Assembly (NCBI GenBank): GCA_913009675.1
Contig: CAJVXD010000105.1
Location: 1 to 5,002, forward strand
Direction of reading: 5' to 3'
Length of the DNA: 5,002 bases
DNA from: an uncultured bacterium
GTDB taxonomy: Bacteria; Omnitrophota; Gorgyraeia; Gorgyraeales; Gorgyraeaceae
Made by a program: the position numbers and the translations under genes
Notes under the pieces: generated by a model
The model's database searches: none
What the model was told of the DNA's origin: nothing
What the model saw: only the letters and a program-made list of their open reading frames with translations
Part shown: piece by piece, positions 4,700 through 5,002 of the stretch
Layout of the letters: the number at the start of each line of letters is the position of its first letter
How positions within the stretch are numbered: the stretch's first letter is position 1

Positions 4700-4889
4700 A
4701 TGAAAAAGATAGACAGAGCCATTAAAAAACCAAATAAGGTTACAATATTAACATCGGCGATTGTTGTCATTACGCTTACTATAGGAGGGGTATTTATCTA
4801 CATGCCTTTTTTAAACAGGTCTGAATCCCTGCGGGCCATGATACTTAAAGAGAGAGATAGAAATATACTTTTAGAAAGGCTGAGGGTGT
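4700..4889 (+). CDS. pilO: PilO-like pilus assembly protein, 3'-truncated by contig end
   Basis: The first 63 codons of a gene are present. A basic cytoplasmic tail (MKKIDRAIKKPNK) is followed by one transmembrane helix (about residues 14-36, VTILTSAIVVITLTIGGVF) and the start of a charged helical region (SLRAMILKERDRNILLERLR), typical of the coiled coil after the membrane in PilO/GspM proteins. GAGG at 4685-4688 is the likely binding site. It follows pilMN by 26 bp in the same operon, exactly where PilO is expected, and this position carries much of the assignment. The in-frame TAG at 4889-4891 is not a real stop: its last two bases are the first bases of the Illumina adapter. The true gene continues beyond the contig; PilO proteins are usually near 200 aa. 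GspM-like is an alternative name for the same role. Confidence 0.68.
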
Positions 4890-4955
4890 AGATCGGAAGA
4901 GCACACGTCTGAACTCCAGTCACACTGATATATCTCGTATGCCGTCTTCTGCTTG
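4890..4955 (+). other. Illumina TruSeq indexed (P7) adapter, not biological
   Basis: The sequence from AGATCGGAAGAGC through the read-2 primer site, then ACTGATAT at 4924-4931, and on to the P7 end CTTCTGCTTG is a complete TruSeq indexed adapter. The barcode ACTGAT(AT) corresponds, as I recall it, to TruSeq index 25. The first A (4890) may also be genomic. The reverse strand of this stretch gives a false open frame including SSRRRHTRYISVTGVQTC, a peptide string known from adapter-contaminated protein records. Confidence 0.98.
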
Positions 4956-5002
4956 AAAAAAAAAAATAAATCACTACACTCTTATACTTATCACTCATAC
5001 AT
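4956..5002 (+). other. Post-adapter A-run and read-through tail, not biological
   Basis: Eleven A residues (4956-4966) follow the P7 end directly, as seen when an Illumina read runs off the end of its library molecule. The remaining 36 bases are low-complexity, mostly A, T and C, with no recognisable gene, and look like read-through noise. Confidence 0.9.

Noticed and set aside
4674..4703. Start codon ATG at 4674 right after the pilMN stop
   Set aside because: Its frame closes after nine codons at 4701-4703. The ATG at 4700 gives the PilO-like protein.
4798..4998. Reverse-strand open frame of 66 codons at the right end
   Set aside because: Much of it is the reverse complement of the Illumina P7 adapter and its tail; the remainder is the shadow of the PilO-like gene.

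Overview
The window is a metagenome-style contig whose natural DNA spans about 39-4889. Unremoved Illumina TruSeq adapter sequence sits on both ends. The first 38 bases are the 3' part of the P5/universal adapter. From about 4890 the sequence is the indexed P7 adapter, then an A-run and a read-through tail. Both end genes are therefore cut, and the apparent stop of the last one is made by the adapter.

The organism looks like an uncultivated Gram-negative (diderm) bacterium with a moderate to low GC genome and heavy use of AGG/AGA and ATA codons. The gene set is an ExbD/TonB energy-transduction system plus type IV pilus (or type II secretion-like) inner-membrane platform genes. It would fit a lineage such as Omnitrophota or a related PVC/subsurface group. 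That placement is only a guess from gene content and style; no marker gene is present.

All recognisable genes are on the + strand. Left part (39-1535): the 3' part of exbD, a 209-bp gap with a hairpin next to a start codon, a TonB-family protein, and a small membrane-anchored zinc-ribbon protein overlapping it by 4 bp. Middle (1536-2565): a palindromic intergenic repeat, an unrecognised 82-aa protein with a strong ribosome binding site, a 31-nt near-perfect inverted repeat, and a short prepilin-like (PilX-type) protein preceded by compact stem-loops. Right part (2566-4889): a near-consensus sigma-70 promoter, a structured leader of about 130 nt, a small excisionase-type helix-turn-helix protein, then a pilus assembly operon. 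That operon has a fused PilM-PilN protein (537 aa) and the start of a PilO-like gene cut by the contig end.

ExbD and the TonB-like protein would work together in carrying proton-motive force to the outer membrane; the ExbB partner is probably just off the left edge. The prepilin-like protein and PilMN/PilO belong to the inner-membrane assembly platform of a type IV filament machine, with the helix-turn-helix protein as a likely local regulator. The most interesting biology is the PilM-PilN fusion. It has the domain layout of GspL, and its actin-like ATP-binding motifs look degenerate. Next in interest are the structured RNA leaders in front of both pilus units. The most important practical point is the adapter contamination.
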